Origin: Ascidiaceihabitans sp.
Lineage (GTDB): Bacteria; Pseudomonadota; Alphaproteobacteria; Rhodobacterales; Rhodobacteraceae
Length of the DNA stretch: 5,424 bases
Direction of reading: 5' to 3'
NCBI GenBank assembly: GCA_023301665.1
Contig: JALZUL010000051.1
Location: 1-5,424, forward strand
Made by a program: the position numbers and the translations under genes. This document shows positions 4,376-5,424 of this stretch, in pieces (within the stretch, counting starts at the first letter, position 1; each line of letters starts with the position of its first letter). The notes beneath the pieces are model-generated. The model ran no database searches. It was not told where the DNA came from and saw only the letters and a list, made by a program, of their open reading frames with translations.

Positions 4376-5300
4376 ATATGTTAGCGATCAGCCCTGTTTG
4401 CGCCAAGCTTTGGCCAATCAAAGCGATGTCTTCTAGCTCAATCCCGGATGCTGAATCTAGATCAGCGATAGCGGTTCCATTTAATAAAATTTGGATCAAG
4501 TCAGGGTCTTCGGGGTGAAGCTGTAATTCGACTTCTGGCTCCTGCCCAGCAGCATCATCCCACACAACAAGAATACTATCTTCGTCAGCGTCGAAATCAG
4601 TAATTTGGGCCGCATTGCCTTCGGTGACCCAGTCGCCGAGTATAATTGTATCGTCACCAGCGCCAGCGGTTACGATGTCGTTTTGACCAGCAAGAATTTG
4701 ATCGTCACCGCCACCACCATTCAAATAATCAGCGTCATCAGTGTCTTGGATGCCCTCAACGTCAGGATCGTCTTCGACCCCGTTCAGCTGATCATTGCCC
4801 CAACCGCCAAATAAGGTATCTGCGCCTTGGCCGCCTGTTAAGGTGTCATCGTCCAAGCCGCCCTGTAAGGCGTCTGCACCAAAGTCACCTGACAAACTAT
4901 CATTGCCGGCAGAGCCCTGAAGCGCATCATCACCGTCGCCACCATGCATGGTGTCACTTAAATTGTTGCCAAAAAGGGTGTCGTCATCATCGCCGCCAAA
5001 TAAGACATCATTTCCGGCCTCGCCGTGAAGGGTATCTTCGCCGTCTGACCCCAAAAGCGTGTCATTCCCATCTGCGCCGTGCAGATCATCGTCACCGGTG
5101 CCACCGTCAATGGTGTCATCGCCGCCGTAACCGCCGATTTCATCATTTCCCGATCCGCCCTCAATAGAATCGGCTTCATCGGTACCTGACAAAATGTCAT
5201 CTTCATCAGAGCCTGAAATAGAACCATCTTGCGTGCCAGTTTCGACAAATGTCGCGGCACCAACGGCCATCATTCCCATCAATCCAGCTAGCCAAAGCAT
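4374..5300 (-). CDS. RTX (hemolysin-type) calcium-binding protein, Lys- and Arg-free
   Basis: A 308-residue, extremely acidic RTX protein. After a hydrophobic N-terminus (MLWLAGLMGMMAVGAATFV, 1-19) come sixteen in-register nonapeptides ending in G (31-174), e.g. YGGDDTIDG, EAGNDVLFG, GQGADTLFG, the GGxGxDxUx type that folds as a calcium-bound beta-roll. An acidic break (175-192) and two or three degenerate repeats (about 193-222) precede a C-terminal domain starting ITDFDADEDSILVV (233-246). By my count there are 58 Asp and 17 Glu but no Lys, Arg or Cys. Such proteins normally act outside the cell and many leave by type I secretion. The hydrophobic N-terminus lacks the positive charges of a Sec signal and could be an anchor, so export is unclear. 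The ATG at 5300 has AGGA (5308-5311) at 7-base spacing. No type I secretion genes are visible. Function (surface, adhesion, calcium buffering) is unknown. Confidence 0.88.
   Translation of the reverse strand: MLWLAGLMGMMAVGAATFVETGTQDGSISGSDEDDILSGTDEADSIEGGSGNDEIGGYGGDDTIDGGTGDDDLHGADGNDTLLGSDGEDTLHGEAGNDVLFGGDDDDTLFGNNLSDTMHGGDGDDALQGSAGNDSLSGDFGADALQGGLDDDTLTGGQGADTLFGGWGNDQLNGVEDDPDVEGIQDTDDADYLNGGGGDDQILAGQNDIVTAGAGDDTIILGDWVTEGNAAQITDFDADEDSILVVWDDAAGQEPEVELQLHPEDPDLIQILLNGTAIADLDSASGIELEDIALIGQSLAQTGLIANI
4779..5210 (-). repeat. Sixteen RTX nonapeptide repeats (27-bp coding units)
   Basis: Codons 31-174 of the RTX gene make 16 consecutive 9-residue units, each ending in glycine, with Asp at position 5 and a hydrophobic residue mostly at position 7. 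Repeats such as NNLSDTMHG and GLDDDTLTG are degenerate at the first glycine positions. The DNA is repetitive at a 27-base period but synonymous and non-synonymous drift is visible, so it is not a recent tandem expansion. Confidence 0.85.
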
Positions 5301-5334
5301 CCTAGTTTCCTAATTCTTGTGCGCGGAACTATAT

Positions 5335-5364
5335 GATATAGGCACACTCAATCCCTTATTACAA
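5335..5364 (-). promoter_or_regulatory. Candidate RTX gene promoter with surrounding repeats
   Basis: On the minus strand TTGTAA (5359-5364) and TATATC (5335-5340) are 18 bases apart and could be the -35 and -10 boxes. Around them lie a 9-bp direct repeat GGAACTATA (5325-5333 and 5367-5375, 42 bp apart), a small hairpin TCCCTT/AAGGGA (5352-5357 and 5364-5369), a palindrome ACCAATTGGT (5375-5384) and a 7-bp inverted pair ATAGGCA/TGCCTAT (5338-5344 and 5394-5400). No regulator is recognised. Nothing coding is seen from 5301 to the window end. Confidence 0.3.
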
Positions 5365-5424
5365 AGGGAACTATACCAATTGGTTAACAAGTATGCCTAT
5401 GTTTCGTGGTGAACCCAAGCCTCG

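Noticed and set aside
4646..5167. Long plus-strand frame opposite the RTX gene
   Set aside because: It is the antisense of Asp/Gly-rich repeats, giving an Arg/His/Cys-rich low-complexity peptide with no ribosome site.

Overview
The window looks like chromosomal DNA of an alphaproteobacterium, most likely of the Rhodobacterales (roseobacter-like). The evidence is the sequence character of PNPase and ribosomal protein S15, an RTX protein with an N-terminal hydrophobic stretch of a kind I associate with that order, and moderate G+C by eye. This placement rests on recognition, not on a database search.

Layout from left to right. Positions 1-455 hold the first 151 codons of pnp (polynucleotide phosphorylase) on the minus strand. 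Its leader (456-560) carries a possible 14-codon upstream reading frame whose stop abuts the pnp start, and a GC-rich hairpin with that frame's AUG in the loop. Divergent from pnp is a two-gene plus-strand operon: a membrane fatty acid desaturase with three histidine boxes (746-1774), then a LysE/RhtB-type exporter 6 bases downstream (1781-2392). Converging on it after only 9 bases is a class A FAD-dependent monooxygenase on the minus strand (2402-3577). Upstream of the monooxygenase is a non-coding stretch of about 320 bases (3578-3895). It holds four GTTAA-type repeats and two copies of a 31-bp unit, each with a pair of TGTACA sites exactly 22 bp apart. Next come a strong intrinsic terminator and rpsO (S15) on the minus strand (3952-4221), with a clear promoter and a foldable leader. 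Last is a 308-residue RTX calcium-binding protein on the minus strand (4374-5300) and its upstream region to the window end.

How the parts relate. rpsO and pnp, commonly adjacent in bacteria, both point left but are separated by about 3.5 kb containing the desaturase, exporter and monooxygenase. The strong terminator after rpsO and the separate pnp leader imply that they are transcribed independently here. The three intervening genes look like accessory cargo in a housekeeping locus, and nothing visible ties them into one pathway. I see no insertion sequence, tRNA, CRISPR or integrase.

The least explained signals are the paired TGTACA array at 3743-3848, the pnp upstream reading frame, and the complete absence of lysine and arginine in the RTX protein.
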